DNA of 64,000 bases from an uncultured Mycoplasmatota bacterium (GCA_947056845.1 CAMSCJ010000004.1:1-64000), one strand, 5' to 3'. Counted from the stretch's first letter, positions 1-9,255 are shown. The notes: generated by a model not told the origin, from the sequence alone. Numbers and translations: made by a program.

Positions 1-84
1 GTATCTATCGCTTTTTGTATATACTTTTGGTGTCACATCAATTGTAACACTACAATATGCTTAATTGATTTTACGTTGTTACTA

Positions 85-113
85 TTGACGTAATATTCTT
101 TTTTTGATATTCT
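85..113 (+). promoter_or_regulatory. Candidate sigma-A promoter for the first gene
   Basis: TTGACG at 85-90 and TATTCT at 108-113 are separated by 17 bases, and a strong AGGAGG site and ATG follow. The first 84 bases of the window hold nothing else I can recognise. Confidence 0.55.
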
Positions 114-144
114 AGAATAAAAAAATTAAAGGAGGAATTTTGTT

Positions 145-1392
145 ATGGTTATAGCGTTAGGACTAAGTAAAAATAAGATGCAACAAATAGTTGATGAATA
201 TAATAATGAATTAAATAGAGTTTATACTGATGAAGAAATTATTTCATATATGAAAAACCAAATCGGAAATAGTAAGGAAGAATATTTTTCAGAGAGAGAA
301 TATTGGTGGATAACAGGTGGCTTTTTTTCACAAGAAAAATATACTTTACCATCAATTCAAGAGACTGAACAGAAGATTATTTATAATCATTTAGAAAAAT
401 TTGCGCAATCACTTAATTTAGATATTTATTTTGCTTTTTTTAAAGAATATGGTTATGACTTATGTTATGAATATATTAAATATTTTAGTGAAAATGCAAC
501 TATTACTAATAAAATGACTGTTGAACAAGTAATTTCAATATATAAGAAGTTTATAAATGGTAATTGCTCGAATAAAGGTTTTCATAATGTGATTAGAAAG
601 ACTAGAGAATTAGTATTAGATAAAAAATGTCAAGAACTTTTACCTGTTTCACAAGAAATTGCTACAAGATTAAACACTTTATGTAATGGTCCATTGCTTT
701 CTAGTAGCGAAGTATATGATATAAATATTAATAAAAAAGATATGAAAGAAATTATTGAAAATTTGTGTTCTAAGAATTACATAGGGGAATTTTGTTTCCC
801 ACAAATATCGCATTTTTTCTCCTACCGAAAAGACTTAATTAATAAAACGATGCAAAAAAAAATATTTAACTTGCTTTATAAACAACAAGAGAGTAAATGT
901 TTTGTTAATGCCACATATAATTGGACAGATTCTGAATTTTTATTTTTGGATGTTTTAACTGATGAACAAAAAAAACTAATTTTATCTAAACTATATAAAA
1001 CAATGAATGAATTTTCCCAAAATTATTATCATCTCTCTCAAAATTATTACCACCCCTATGATAGTTATGAAAAAAATTTAGATCTTACATTTGGTTGGAA
1101 ATATGACTTGTTAAACGATTTTGGGAAGAATTATCCTGAAAAAGAAAAATTTGAAGACACCATTTTAAATGAAATTATAGAAGAAACAAAAAATTCAAGA
1201 GGTCTTTATTTATCAAAGTGCTATGAACTAATGAAATATTTTATTAAATTATCTGATGGGAATTTTTCAGAAGAAACTATTAATAATGTTTATCAGTTAG
1301 TAGGACAAGATAATAAATTAGGTAAAACGACAACAAGTACTAGTGATATGGAACAATGTTTCCAAAAGGTAAAAAAGAAGCAAAGTCAATAA
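145..1392 (+). CDS. Unknown 415-residue protein
   Basis: I do not recognise this protein. It is soluble by eye, with no signal peptide or membrane segment, and is rich in Lys, Asn, Tyr and Glu. A Tyr- and Trp-rich patch (EYWWITGGFF) sits near residues 52-61. The C-terminal end is Ser/Thr- and Lys-rich. The start is well supported by AGGAGG about nine bases upstream. The gene stands alone, with its own promoter upstream and a hairpin terminator downstream. No catalytic motif stands out, so no function is proposed. Confidence 0.6.
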   Translation: MVIALGLSKNKMQQIVDEYNNELNRVYTDEEIISYMKNQIGNSKEEYFSEREYWWITGGFFSQEKYTLPSIQETEQKIIYNHLEKFAQSLNLDIYFAFFKEYGYDLCYEYIKYFSENATITNKMTVEQVISIYKKFINGNCSNKGFHNVIRKTRELVLDKKCQELLPVSQEIATRLNTLCNGPLLSSSEVYDININKKDMKEIIENLCSKNYIGEFCFPQISHFFSYRKDLINKTMQKKIFNLLYKQQESKCFVNATYNWTDSEFLFLDVLTDEQKKLILSKLYKTMNEFSQNYYHLSQNYYHPYDSYEKNLDLTFGWKYDLLNDFGKNYPEKEKFEDTILNEIIEETKNSRGLYLSKCYELMKYFIKLSDGNFSEETINNVYQLVGQDNKLGKTTTSTSDMEQCFQKVKKKQSQ

Positions 1393-1447
1393 AATGCGGA
1401 ATATCAATCTTTATTATATATTGTTTATAACAATATTATGTTATACT

Positions 1448-1485
1448 ATAGTCAGTTAATGAATTATTACTGGCTATTTATTTTG
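1448..1485 (+). terminator. Hairpin terminator after the first gene
   Basis: ATAGTCAGTTAAT at 1448-1460 pairs with ATTACTGGCTAT ending at 1477, allowing one G-U pair and one bulge, and is followed by a T-rich run. A smaller perfect hairpin (ATATTGTT/AACAATAT, 1418-1436) lies just before it. Confidence 0.5.
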
Positions 1486-1602
1486 CTCTATGAATTATTG
1501 TTTTCTTTTAAAAAAAATATTTGCTAATGATTTTATTAGTTTTTTTAAACTTTAATATAGAAAATAATTAAGTAAATATTAATGCTTAGAAAGATAGATT
1601 AT

Positions 1603-1631
1603 TTGACAAAAATATGACAACTCTATATAAT
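1603..1631 (+). promoter_or_regulatory. Consensus sigma-A promoter
   Basis: A perfect TTGACA at 1603-1608 and a perfect TATAAT at 1626-1631 are separated by exactly 17 bases. The start codon at 1657 follows with a ribosome site between them. This is one of the strongest promoters in the window. Confidence 0.85.
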
Positions 1632-1656
1632 ATACAAACAACTAGGAGATGATTGT

Positions 1657-2343
1657 ATGACAAAGGAAGAAAACTATTTAAAACATAAAAAAGAAACTGT
1701 GATTAGAATCATAGATCATTATAATAAAAATCATACTAAAAAAGATAAATGTAATCTTGTACAAGATAGAAATAATTTTGATTTAGATCAAACATTTTGT
1801 TCTAGTGAACACTGTATTCATTGTGGGGAATGTTGTCAATCTTTTCCATGTGTTTTTTCTCCCAATGATTTTTTAGATATAAAAAATATTGATTATATGC
1901 TTAATATTTTAAATACTGGGCTAGTTTGTGTAGGATTTAATAAAGCACACTTTATCATTAGACCACGTGGTTTAAAAGATAAGGATGCGTTTGGTATCCA
2001 AACAGGAGCTTATACAACTAATGGAAATAGGTGCTTATTATTAGGGAAAAATGGTTGTTTATTAAATGCTAATTATCGTCCAAGCGAGGAATTATTATAT
2101 TATTTAGATGCTAACCAATATGACCATCATGTATTATATGATGAGGATTCCTATATAGAAGATTATTGGGAATACCGAGATATTATATATGAATTGATGG
2201 GAAAATATAAAACTGTGTTTAATCAATCAGATGTAACAAAGTTATTAGATGAACGTATAAAAATAATAGATTCTTTTTATAAGGATGACGAAACAATAAT
2301 AACAGAAAGAGCAAAACAATTAATTAAAGCTATAAATGGGTAA
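1657..2343 (+). CDS. CxxCxxCC cysteine-cluster protein (YkgJ-like)
   Basis: The 228-residue protein carries a CIHCGECC cluster at residues 53-60, the CxxCxxCC signature of the putative zinc- or iron-chelating YkgJ-like family. Two further cysteines near residues 126-135 (CLLLGKNGC) fit the second part of that family's metal site. No membrane segment is visible, so it is probably cytoplasmic. It has its own perfect consensus promoter and may be cotranscribed with the transglutaminase-like gene 34 bases downstream. The family's reaction is unknown, so the call stops at a metal-binding protein. Confidence 0.7.
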   Translation: MTKEENYLKHKKETVIRIIDHYNKNHTKKDKCNLVQDRNNFDLDQTFCSSEHCIHCGECCQSFPCVFSPNDFLDIKNIDYMLNILNTGLVCVGFNKAHFIIRPRGLKDKDAFGIQTGAYTTNGNRCLLLGKNGCLLNANYRPSEELLYYLDANQYDHHVLYDEDSYIEDYWEYRDIIYELMGKYKTVFNQSDVTKLLDERIKIIDSFYKDDETIITERAKQLIKAING

Positions 2344-2377
2344 ATAGATAAACTAATAAAGTGGGAGTAGAGTTAAA

Positions 2378-3448
2378 ATGGCAGAAGATATAATGAATTT
2401 AATGGATACTATCGAATATGGTTTTTTAGATGAATTTGGTAATAATATAGTAAATAATACTAAAAAATGGGATGATGAATTTTATGATTTCTATTATTTA
2501 TTATCTCCAGATGAATTATTAGAAAAGAAATGTGGCGTATGTTGGGATCAAGTTGAGCTTGAAAGAACATTATTTGAAGAAAAAAATTTCAAAGTAAAAA
2601 CTTATTTTATATGTACTTATGATGGCGATAATTTACCATCACATACATTTTTAACTTATGAAAAAAATAATTCATTTTATTGGTTTGAACATTCGTGGAA
2701 TACATATAAAGGAATTCATCAATATACTAGTGAAAAAGAATTATTAAAAGATGTAAAAAATAAATTTATTAATAGTAACATTACTTCTAAAGAAGCTTTT
2801 ACCTTTATATATGAATATCAAAAACCACCATTCCATATTAGTTGTAAGAAATATTATGAATATTGTGAAACACAAAAACTAATTAAATTAAATGAACCAT
2901 TATATTTTTACCATATAGTAGATAGAAAAGCTGATTTAAGCAAAGGATTATTAAGTTTAAAATATATGTATGATCATAAGCTATTTGATTTGTTTGATAA
3001 AAATATTTTAAAATATAAAGATAGAATTGTTAATGATTGGAATATTGAAAAATATAAAAATAAACATTCATTAACTAGAGAAGAATTTATGGATGCCTTA
3101 AATATTTTTCGTGGCGAATATGGTGCAAGTTATATATATTTTTTTAGGTTTCCATTATATAAAGAATTAGGTAAAAAAATAGAAGACCTTTTAAAAGTTA
3201 AAGATATTTATAGAATTAATATTAATGATGAAGAAATTCAAAAAAACATCAAAGATATATTTTATGGTTATGATGAAAGTAATAGTGATAATAAAATTTT
3301 AGATAAAGAATATTATGAAAATATTACTGAAAAAGAATATTTTAAAAAATATGATGATAGCCTAGTTATGAATTTTAGTAAATTAAATCATATTTCTATT
3401 GCCTTCAAAGACGATTATTGCCTAATTGAATTTCTAGAAAAGATGTAG
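2378..3448 (+). CDS. Transglutaminase-like protein with unknown C-terminal domain
   Basis: Residues 48-110 have the layout of a transglutaminase/cysteine-protease-like fold. There is a GVCWDQ motif with Cys55, a PSHTF motif with His89, and an acidic position in YWFEHSW (Glu104), which gives a Cys-His-acid arrangement in the family's order. Residues 175-356 form a separate domain starting near YFYHIV; I cannot name it, although it recalls small ART-like folds. There is no signal peptide. It follows the CxxCxxCC gene by 34 bases. Whether it acts as a protease, transglutaminase or amidase cannot be read from the sequence. Confidence 0.5.
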   Translation: MAEDIMNLMDTIEYGFLDEFGNNIVNNTKKWDDEFYDFYYLLSPDELLEKKCGVCWDQVELERTLFEEKNFKVKTYFICTYDGDNLPSHTFLTYEKNNSFYWFEHSWNTYKGIHQYTSEKELLKDVKNKFINSNITSKEAFTFIYEYQKPPFHISCKKYYEYCETQKLIKLNEPLYFYHIVDRKADLSKGLLSLKYMYDHKLFDLFDKNILKYKDRIVNDWNIEKYKNKHSLTREEFMDALNIFRGEYGASYIYFFRFPLYKELGKKIEDLLKVKDIYRININDEEIQKNIKDIFYGYDESNSDNKILDKEYYENITEKEYFKKYDDSLVMNFSKLNHISIAFKDDYCLIEFLEKM

Positions 3449-3463
3449 TTTAACATTAAAAAA

Positions 3464-3492
3464 TTGACAGTTATTATAAAAAATGATAATAA
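3464..3492 (+). promoter_or_regulatory. Possible promoter of the aminopeptidase gene
   Basis: A perfect TTGACA lies at 3464-3469. The best -10 at 17 bases is TAATAA (3487-3492); GATAAT overlaps it at 15 bases. A GGAG ribosome site and the ATG at 3526 follow. Confidence 0.4.
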
Positions 3493-3525
3493 TAGTATTA
3501 TAATAAAAAAAGGAGATTTTAAAAT

Positions 3526-4827
3526 ATGGAAAATAAAGAATTTTTAAATTTTATCGATGATACACCTAATGCTTATATTTGTGTTAAAAACTTAAAAGAA
3601 AAATTATTAGAACTTGGGTTTAAAGAATTACGTGAATATGAAAAATGGAAAGAATTAAGTTCTAAAGGAAAATATTTCGTTTCAAGAAACGATTCATCAC
3701 TAATTGCTTTTACAATGGCTGAAAATTCCGAAAATGTTGGATTCAATATTGTTGCTACACATAGTGATTCTCCAAGTTTTTCAATAAAAACTAATCCTGA
3801 TATTTATGAAAATGGTTATTTAAAATTAAACGTTGATGAATATGGTGGAATGATTTATTATAGTTGGTTAGATAGACCGTTATCAATTGCTGGTCGTGTG
3901 ATAACAGAAAAAGATGGTAATTATCAAAGTCAATTTATTAATATTGATGAGGATTTATTAATAATTCCTAGCCAAGCTATTCATCAAAATAGAGAGGTTA
4001 ATAAAGAAAATAAATTAGACCCTCAGGTTGATATGTTGCCAATTATGAGTTTAAATAATGATGATTCGCTAGCTAAAATAATAGATAATTATTTAAAAAA
4101 ATATGGCGAATCATTTGATAAAATATGCGATTATGATTTATATTTATATAATCGTGATCAAGCTAGACTTGTTGGTATAAATCAAGAATTTATTTCTGCT
4201 CCAAGATTAGATGATTTAGGTTGTGTTTATCCAGCATTTGATAGTTTTACAAATTCTTCTTTAAGAAGTAATCATAATATTAATATGTGTTGTATTTTTA
4301 ATAATGAAGAAATAGGTAGTTTAACTGAGCAAGGTGCTGATTCTGAATTTTTAATGGACACTTTAAAAAGAATTGCCGAAGCAAAGAATATCGATTTATT
4401 AGTAGCATTACGTAATAGTATGGTTATAAGTGCTGATAATGGTCACGCTATACATGCAAATGCTCCAGGTAAAAACGATCCAACCAATAAAGTATATTTG
4501 AATCAAGGAATTGTTATAAAAAATAATCCGCGATATACGACTGATGCCTTTACCTCATCTTTATTTAAGGGAATATGCGATAAAGTAAATGCTAAATACC
4601 AAATGTTTGCTTGCCGAAATGATTTGCGATGTGGTTCAACTTTAGGTGGTTTAAGTCAAAGACATGTTTCCGTTGATTCTATCGATATTGGGTTACCACA
4701 ACTAGCAATGCATTCAGCAAATGAGACAATGGGTTCTAAAGATATTCAATATTTATATGATGCTTTACTAGAATTTTACAGTAGTTATTTTGTTAGAGAA
4801 AACAATAAAGTTTATATAAAAAAATAG
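3526..4827 (+). CDS. apeB: M18 family metallo-aminopeptidase
   Basis: This 433-residue protein is an M18 aminopeptidase, a two-metal exopeptidase that removes N-terminal residues from peptides in the cytoplasm. The family's metal and catalytic motifs appear in order: ATHSDSPSF (His, Asp), APRLDDLG (bridging Asp), FNNEEIGS (Glu pair), CRNDLRCGST and LAMHSANE (final His). The length is normal for the family. The start has a good AGGAG site. It probably helps recycle peptides; the substrate preference cannot be told from sequence. Confidence 0.9.
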   Translation: MENKEFLNFIDDTPNAYICVKNLKEKLLELGFKELREYEKWKELSSKGKYFVSRNDSSLIAFTMAENSENVGFNIVATHSDSPSFSIKTNPDIYENGYLKLNVDEYGGMIYYSWLDRPLSIAGRVITEKDGNYQSQFINIDEDLLIIPSQAIHQNREVNKENKLDPQVDMLPIMSLNNDDSLAKIIDNYLKKYGESFDKICDYDLYLYNRDQARLVGINQEFISAPRLDDLGCVYPAFDSFTNSSLRSNHNINMCCIFNNEEIGSLTEQGADSEFLMDTLKRIAEAKNIDLLVALRNSMVISADNGHAIHANAPGKNDPTNKVYLNQGIVIKNNPRYTTDAFTSSLFKGICDKVNAKYQMFACRNDLRCGSTLGGLSQRHVSVDSIDIGLPQLAMHSANETMGSKDIQYLYDALLEFYSSYFVRENNKVYIKK

Positions 4828-4853
4828 ATAAATTTTGAAAATTAAGGTATTAA

Positions 4854-5342
4854 ATGAATTATAAAATTGAAATAGCAAAACAAAAAGATTTATACTATAT
4901 TCATAAGCTAATCTTTGATAGATGTTTATGGTTTAGAGACAATAAGATTAAAGGTTGGGATATAGACGATTATCCTGATACATATAATATTGATTATTTC
5001 AAAAAAGAAATGCAAACTAATAAACTATACATTTTAAAAATAGATAATGAAATATGCGGATGTATGCTATTAAAAGAATTAGATAGTAAATATTGGCTAG
5101 ATAATAGAAAAGCTTATTATATTCATCATTTAACAACATCTATTAATAAAAAAGGAATTGGGAAAATATTGATAAATTTTGCTATCGAACAATGTAAAAA
5201 AGATGATAAAGAAATTTTAAGGCTAGATTGTTATCAAACTAGTGCATTCCTTAATGATTATTATAGCAAAATAGGATTCACAAAGGTTGGTAGTGGCATA
5301 AAAGGCGATTATGAGTATAATTTATATGAAATGAAAATATAG
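4854..5342 (+). CDS. GNAT family N-acetyltransferase
   Basis: The 162-residue protein has the GNAT layout. There is a beta-strand with ICGCMLLKEL near residues 62-71, a strand YYIHHLTTS, and the acetyl-CoA loop NKKGIGKIL near residues 100-108, matching the Q/R-x-x-G-x-G/A pattern. A C-terminal DYYSKIGFTKVG segment is the usual motif B end. The acceptor is unknown. It follows apeB by 26 bases with a weak ribosome site, so translation may depend on the upstream message. Confidence 0.8.
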   Translation: MNYKIEIAKQKDLYYIHKLIFDRCLWFRDNKIKGWDIDDYPDTYNIDYFKKEMQTNKLYILKIDNEICGCMLLKELDSKYWLDNRKAYYIHHLTTSINKKGIGKILINFAIEQCKKDDKEILRLDCYQTSAFLNDYYSKIGFTKVGSGIKGDYEYNLYEMKI

Positions 5343-5385
5343 TTTAATTAAAATATATAATAAAACAAAACGCATTAATAATTAT

Positions 5386-5415
5386 AAAATCACCATATTA
5401 ATAATGGTGGTTTTT
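5386..5415 (+). terminator. Hairpin terminator that contains the uvsE ribosome site
   Basis: AAAATCACCAT (5386-5396) pairs with ATGGTGGTTTT (5404-5414) through one G-U pair, and a T run follows. The GGTGG in the 3' arm is also the best ribosome site for the ATG at 5416, so the hairpin may both end the GNAT message and mask uvsE translation. Confidence 0.6.
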
Positions 5416-6351
5416 ATGTTAATTAGATTAGGTTATGTCTCAATAAGTAAAACGTTAGAAGATATCGTTAATTTTCACAATATAACATATACAGAATTTA
5501 CTAAAAATAATAATTTAGACAAATTAGATAATGTTATTAAAGAAAATTTTAATACTTTAGCTAATATTTTAAAATATAATCAAAAAAATAATATTCATTT
5601 TTATCGTTTAACCTCTAAATTTATTCCTTTAGCAACTCATAAAGATTTAAAGATTGAATATAAAAAAAAATATAAAGACTTATATAATGAAGTATCAACT
5701 TTAATTAAAGATATTCGTATTGATACACATCCTGATCAATTTACTGTTTTAAATAGTACTAAAAAAGACGTATTAGATAATACCTTTCGTATATTAGAAT
5801 ATCATTACAAAATCTTAACTTCTTTAAAAATTAAAAATCCTATTATCATTTTACATATTGGTAGTAGTGTGTTTGGTAAAGAAAAATCGATTCAAAGATT
5901 TATTCACAATTTTAAATTACTACCTGATTATTTAAAAAAAGCTATTGCCTTAGAAAACGATGATAAAATTTATAATTTAAAAGATGTTTTAAATATTTGT
6001 AAAACTCTAGAAGTCCCATTTGTTTTTGACTATCATCATTATCGATGTAATAATGATGGAGAAAACTATTTAGACTATATGGAACAAATATTAGCAACTT
6101 GGAAAAACATTAAACCAAAAATACATTTTTCTTCTCCTAAAAATAACACAAAAAAAGACTTTAGAAGTCATAGTGATTATATCAACCCAGATGATTTTAT
6201 TTCCTTTTTAGAACAAATTAAAAAGTTTAATACTGATATTGATATTATGCTAGAGGCTAAAGCCAAAGATGAGGCTATTTTTAGATTAATGCGCCAATTA
6301 AAATTTAAGACAAATTATAAGTTTATTGATGATACATCCTTTATTATTTAA
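5416..6351 (+). CDS. uvsE: UV damage endonuclease UvsE
   Basis: The protein matches the UV damage endonuclease family, TIM-barrel enzymes that nick DNA 5' of UV photoproducts. Visible signatures are the N-terminal LIRLGYVS strand, FYRLTSKFIPL, IDTHPDQFTVL, IILHIGSS, ALENDD, FVFDYHHYRC, PKIHFSSP with RSHSDYI, and DIMLEAKAKDEA; these hold the His, Asp and Glu metal ligands. I prefer the ATG at 5416 to the ATG at 5404, because GGTGG lies just before 5416 and the family starts at this strand. It is convergent with the glycosylase gene and overlaps its end by eight bases. Confidence 0.92.
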   Translation: MLIRLGYVSISKTLEDIVNFHNITYTEFTKNNNLDKLDNVIKENFNTLANILKYNQKNNIHFYRLTSKFIPLATHKDLKIEYKKKYKDLYNEVSTLIKDIRIDTHPDQFTVLNSTKKDVLDNTFRILEYHYKILTSLKIKNPIIILHIGSSVFGKEKSIQRFIHNFKLLPDYLKKAIALENDDKIYNLKDVLNICKTLEVPFVFDYHHYRCNNDGENYLDYMEQILATWKNIKPKIHFSSPKNNTKKDFRSHSDYINPDDFISFLEQIKKFNTDIDIMLEAKAKDEAIFRLMRQLKFKTNYKFIDDTSFII

Positions 6352-6376
6352 GATTTAAATAATAAAGGATTTTTTT
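6336..6376. terminator. Bidirectional terminator shared by two convergent gene ends
   Basis: A perfect 16-base stem (6336-6351 with 6355-6370) and a three-base loop span the stop codons of uvsE and of the opposing glycosylase gene. A run of T follows on the plus strand and A-rich sequence on the other. The structure lies inside both coding ends. Confidence 0.8.
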
Positions 6377-6826
6377 ATATTCTTCTAATTTTTCATCATA
6401 TTTCATTTTAGAAAATAGGGGAGAAGTAGATGGTAAATAAATAGGTTTAATACCTGTTTTTTTCTCTAAATATTTTATATATAAATTAGTAGCTTTTTTA
6501 CCAGTTGTAAAAATATATTTAATGTGTGTCTTATCAATTATTGATTTAATATCATTAACTTTAACATTTTTTATCGTTTGATCAGAAGAACCTTTTATAT
6601 CACAACTTTTAATAACATCAAATAACGCAATATGATGATTCAACAAAAATTCTTCTTTATTATTTATAGTCTCTTTAAATAAATCACTCATAATAGGCCA
6701 AAACTGATTTTGGGAATGAGCATAGTAAAAATTATTTTCACGAGATTTAACACTAGGAAAAGAACCTAAAATTAATATTTTAGATTCTTTGTTATATATA
6801 GGTTTTAATGGATGAACTATTTTCAT
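6344..6826 (-). CDS. Uracil/hypoxanthine-DNA glycosylase (UDG superfamily, family 6-like)
   Basis: The 160-residue protein has the UDG-superfamily start LILGSFPSVKSR near residues 18-29, followed by FYYAHSQNQFWPIM. Both are typical of the DNA-deoxyinosine (hypoxanthine) glycosylase group. The second conserved loop is YLPSTSPLFSK near residues 130-140. These enzymes flip out deaminated bases and cut the glycosidic bond to start base excision repair. The length is normal for the group. It sits tail to tail with uvsE and 48 bases downstream of a dCMP deaminase on the same strand, forming a small repair and nucleotide neighbourhood. Confidence 0.85.
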   Translation of the reverse strand: MKIVHPLKPIYNKESKILILGSFPSVKSRENNFYYAHSQNQFWPIMSDLFKETINNKEEFLLNHHIALFDVIKSCDIKGSSDQTIKNVKVNDIKSIIDKTHIKYIFTTGKKATNLYIKYLEKKTGIKPIYLPSTSPLFSKMKYDEKLEEYKKILYYLNLK

Positions 6827-6874
6827 ATTATCACTTTCTTTAATTTTTATAGTCTTTAAACTATATTTTAATAA

Positions 6875-7324
6875 TTATAATTCTAAAGGAAGATAGCAGG
6901 TTTCAATTTTTGCCTCTTCTAAGATTTTAAAAGCTTCTTCATCAGGATATTTATTAGCGTATACTATTCTTTTAATACCAGCATTTATGATAAGTTTTGA
7001 ACAAATCATACATGGTGATTTAGTAACATAAAGTGTGCTACTATTTAAATCTTCCTTATTAAATAAAGCATTCAAAATGGCATTTTGTTCAGCATGAACT
7101 ACTTTACATAATTCTTGCCTTTCACCTGATTTTAAATTTAATAATCTTCTAATACAAGTTTTTTCGGTACAAGGTTTAGTTCCATTAGGTACTGAATTGT
7201 TTCCTTTACCTAATATTTTATTATCCTTGACAATTATGGCTCCAACTTGTCCTTTGATACAGTTTGCCCCCTTAGATTCTTCTAAGGCAATAAGCATATA
7301 TTTTTTATCTATTTCATTAATCAT
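6875..7324 (-). CDS. dCMP deaminase (ComEB-like)
   Basis: This is a zinc-dependent deaminase of the deoxycytidylate deaminase family, which turns dCMP into dUMP for thymidylate synthesis. The VVHAEQNAI motif gives the zinc His and catalytic Glu, and SPCMICSKLI gives the two zinc cysteines. An extra Cys/His-containing insertion (GTKPCTEKTCIRR) is also typical of the family. The 149-residue length is normal. It lies between the metallophosphoesterase and glycosylase genes on the same strand with short gaps, so the three may be cotranscribed. Confidence 0.9.
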   Translation of the reverse strand: MINEIDKKYMLIALEESKGANCIKGQVGAIIVKDNKILGKGNNSVPNGTKPCTEKTCIRRLLNLKSGERQELCKVVHAEQNAILNALFNKEDLNSSTLYVTKSPCMICSKLIINAGIKRIVYANKYPDEEAFKILEEAKIETCYLPLEL

Positions 7325-7349
7325 AAATCACCAACTTTAAAAGCGTTCT

Positions 7350-8282
7350 TTAAATATTATTTATATAAATTAATCTTTTTGTTTTGCTCTCGGTTTCTTT
7401 GATATTTGTTAATATTATTGTATCCATTTGCATAGGGCATAGATGATTAAGTGGATGGAGAAGGGTAGGTGCGCAATCTTGTATTTTGACAATTCCACCA
7501 CTTATTAGCATCTTTGTACCACTAGATAACTGCCTATATCCACGTACATTATTTGGAAATAAGGCTTTTTTAGGACTGATAATTCCTCTTTTCCAATTTC
7601 CTATACCAAAAGGCGTAAGACCATCATGATCATGACCACCAATTAATAAATCATATTCTCTTAATAATTCAACATTTTTTTCTTCATTTGCATATTCAGG
7701 AGAGTGGATTAAGCCTATTTTTGGTATATTATTTGGTAAATTTTTATATAGTGCTTCTTTTTGACCAAATTCTTTATAAAAAGCCTCCAAATCTTCCTGA
7801 TGTTCTTTTTTCTTTGCATAATAATATTTTAAAGATTGTAAATAACCCATAAAGAAAATTTTAGAATCGATATAAGTAGTATCATTTAATAAATAAAGAT
7901 TATTAATTTCTTGTACTTGATTAAAAAAATCAGTTTTATAATCAAAATATTCTAATTCCTTTTCTTCTGTCACATAATCATGGCTACCTAAAATAACCAT
8001 TGTCGGAGCTATTTGAGCTGTAGTTTTTAATAATTGTAATAGCTCTTTACATTTTTCAGGTTTCATTAACTCGGCTGGTGAATCAACCAAATCTCCTAAA
8101 AAAGCATAATAATCAGATTTTTCTTTTTCTAACTGCTTCATAATGGGATTTAATTTTTTTAATCCCATTATTTTACTAATATGTAAATCGCCTAGTGCTG
8201 TAATTTTAATATTAGAAATAACATGTGGATTATAAATAACTAAATCGTTAATTTGTAAATAATTATCCATAAACAATCGCAT
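7350..8282 (-). CDS. Calcineurin-like metallophosphoesterase
   Basis: The dinuclear metallophosphoesterase motifs are present in order: GDLH near residue 32, AFLGDLVDS near residue 60, LGSHD in place of the usual GNHD near residue 100, LIHSPE, and GGHDHDG near residue 215. The N-terminal part has no clear membrane segments. The closest general class is the YkuE-like phosphoesterases, but the substrate is unknown. The start at 8282 is set by GGAGGG a few bases upstream. Confidence 0.85.
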   Translation of the reverse strand: MRLFMDNYLQINDLVIYNPHVISNIKITALGDLHISKIMGLKKLNPIMKQLEKEKSDYYAFLGDLVDSPAELMKPEKCKELLQLLKTTAQIAPTMVILGSHDYVTEEKELEYFDYKTDFFNQVQEINNLYLLNDTTYIDSKIFFMGYLQSLKYYYAKKKEHQEDLEAFYKEFGQKEALYKNLPNNIPKIGLIHSPEYANEEKNVELLREYDLLIGGHDHDGLTPFGIGNWKRGIISPKKALFPNNVRGYRQLSSGTKMLISGGIVKIQDCAPTLLHPLNHLCPMQMDTIILTNIKETESKTKRLIYINNI

Positions 8283-8378
8283 ACAATCCCTCCAATTTAT
8301 TTGAATATTATAAATATAGTAAAAGAAAAAGTCAACAGTTGCCTTCTTTATTATTATAATTTTTTATAACTAATAACA

Positions 8379-9173
8379 TTAATTTATATTGGACATTTTT
8401 TCTTTTATCTTTTTTATCTCATCTTCTGTAAACACAAGGATATTTTTAGTACGATTATAACAATTAATAATAAAGTTTTTATCTTTTGTATTTATTGCTT
8501 TATCTATTAATTCATCCATATTTAAATCATCTTGAACTGCATATATAAGTTCAGATAAATAATAATCATCTCTTTTTTCAATAAAATAATTTTCTATCAA
8601 GCTAAAATCTTTTTTCTTTCCGTTATAATTAAAAGCCAATCTCCACAACGCTTCTCTTTTATCTTTCTTTATACCAACATTTACTAAATTATCAAATGTT
8701 TCTTGGTCTATATTTGGTGTTATTGGAGCAGAAATATATTGAGTTATAAATTCTAGTAGTTCTAAATCATTCATTTTTTTACAATATTTAATATATACTG
8801 GGTTATTTGTTAAAAGGTTATATAACTGTTCATATCTTGGACCACTATCTCTTATTTCATCTTTATCTTTTACTAAACTATCATATTTATTTTTTGCAAA
8901 CTCCTTTGCTTCTTTACTGCTTTTTTCACTGGTAAATGTTTTTTCTAGTGATTCTAAAATATAATTAAGAGAAGTTATTCTTCTTGTTTCAATTTGATCG
9001 ATTTCTATAGGTACGTACTTTATGATTTCCTTAATTTCTTCTATAAGTTTTTCAATTTCTTTAATCTCATTTTCTAAAAATTTAGTTTTATCTATATTCT
9101 GTAATAAATCCATTAATTCACCGCTACTCACAAATCGATTCACATAACGATAAATAATATTTACTAACTCCAT
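8379..9173 (-). CDS. Unknown coiled-coil-containing protein
   Basis: I do not recognise this 264-residue protein. Residues 25-60 are a run of Glu, Lys and Ile heptads (KFLENEIKEIEKLIEEIKE), which should form a coiled coil. The rest is charged and helical, with no membrane segment, signal peptide or catalytic motif. It lies alone on the minus strand between the phosphoesterase and a decayed region. A ribosome site (GGAG) precedes the start. Confidence 0.5.
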   Translation of the reverse strand: MELVNIIYRYVNRFVSSGELMDLLQNIDKTKFLENEIKEIEKLIEEIKEIIKYVPIEIDQIETRRITSLNYILESLEKTFTSEKSSKEAKEFAKNKYDSLVKDKDEIRDSGPRYEQLYNLLTNNPVYIKYCKKMNDLELLEFITQYISAPITPNIDQETFDNLVNVGIKKDKREALWRLAFNYNGKKKDFSLIENYFIEKRDDYYLSELIYAVQDDLNMDELIDKAINTKDKNFIINCYNRTKNILVFTEDEIKKIKEKMSNIN

Positions 9174-9213
9174 ATTAATTCTCCTTATTAATAATATTAT
9201 AAAAAATTTTTAA

Positions 9214-9255
9214 TTTAAAACCCTAGCTAATTGAATTTTTAAAAAGTTAGGGTTT
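9214..9255 (-). terminator. Hairpin terminator at the end of a decayed ORF
   Basis: An 11-base stem (9218-9228 with 9245-9255, one G-U pair) is followed on the minus strand by TTTT. It sits at the 3' end of the decayed ORF described next. Confidence 0.5.
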
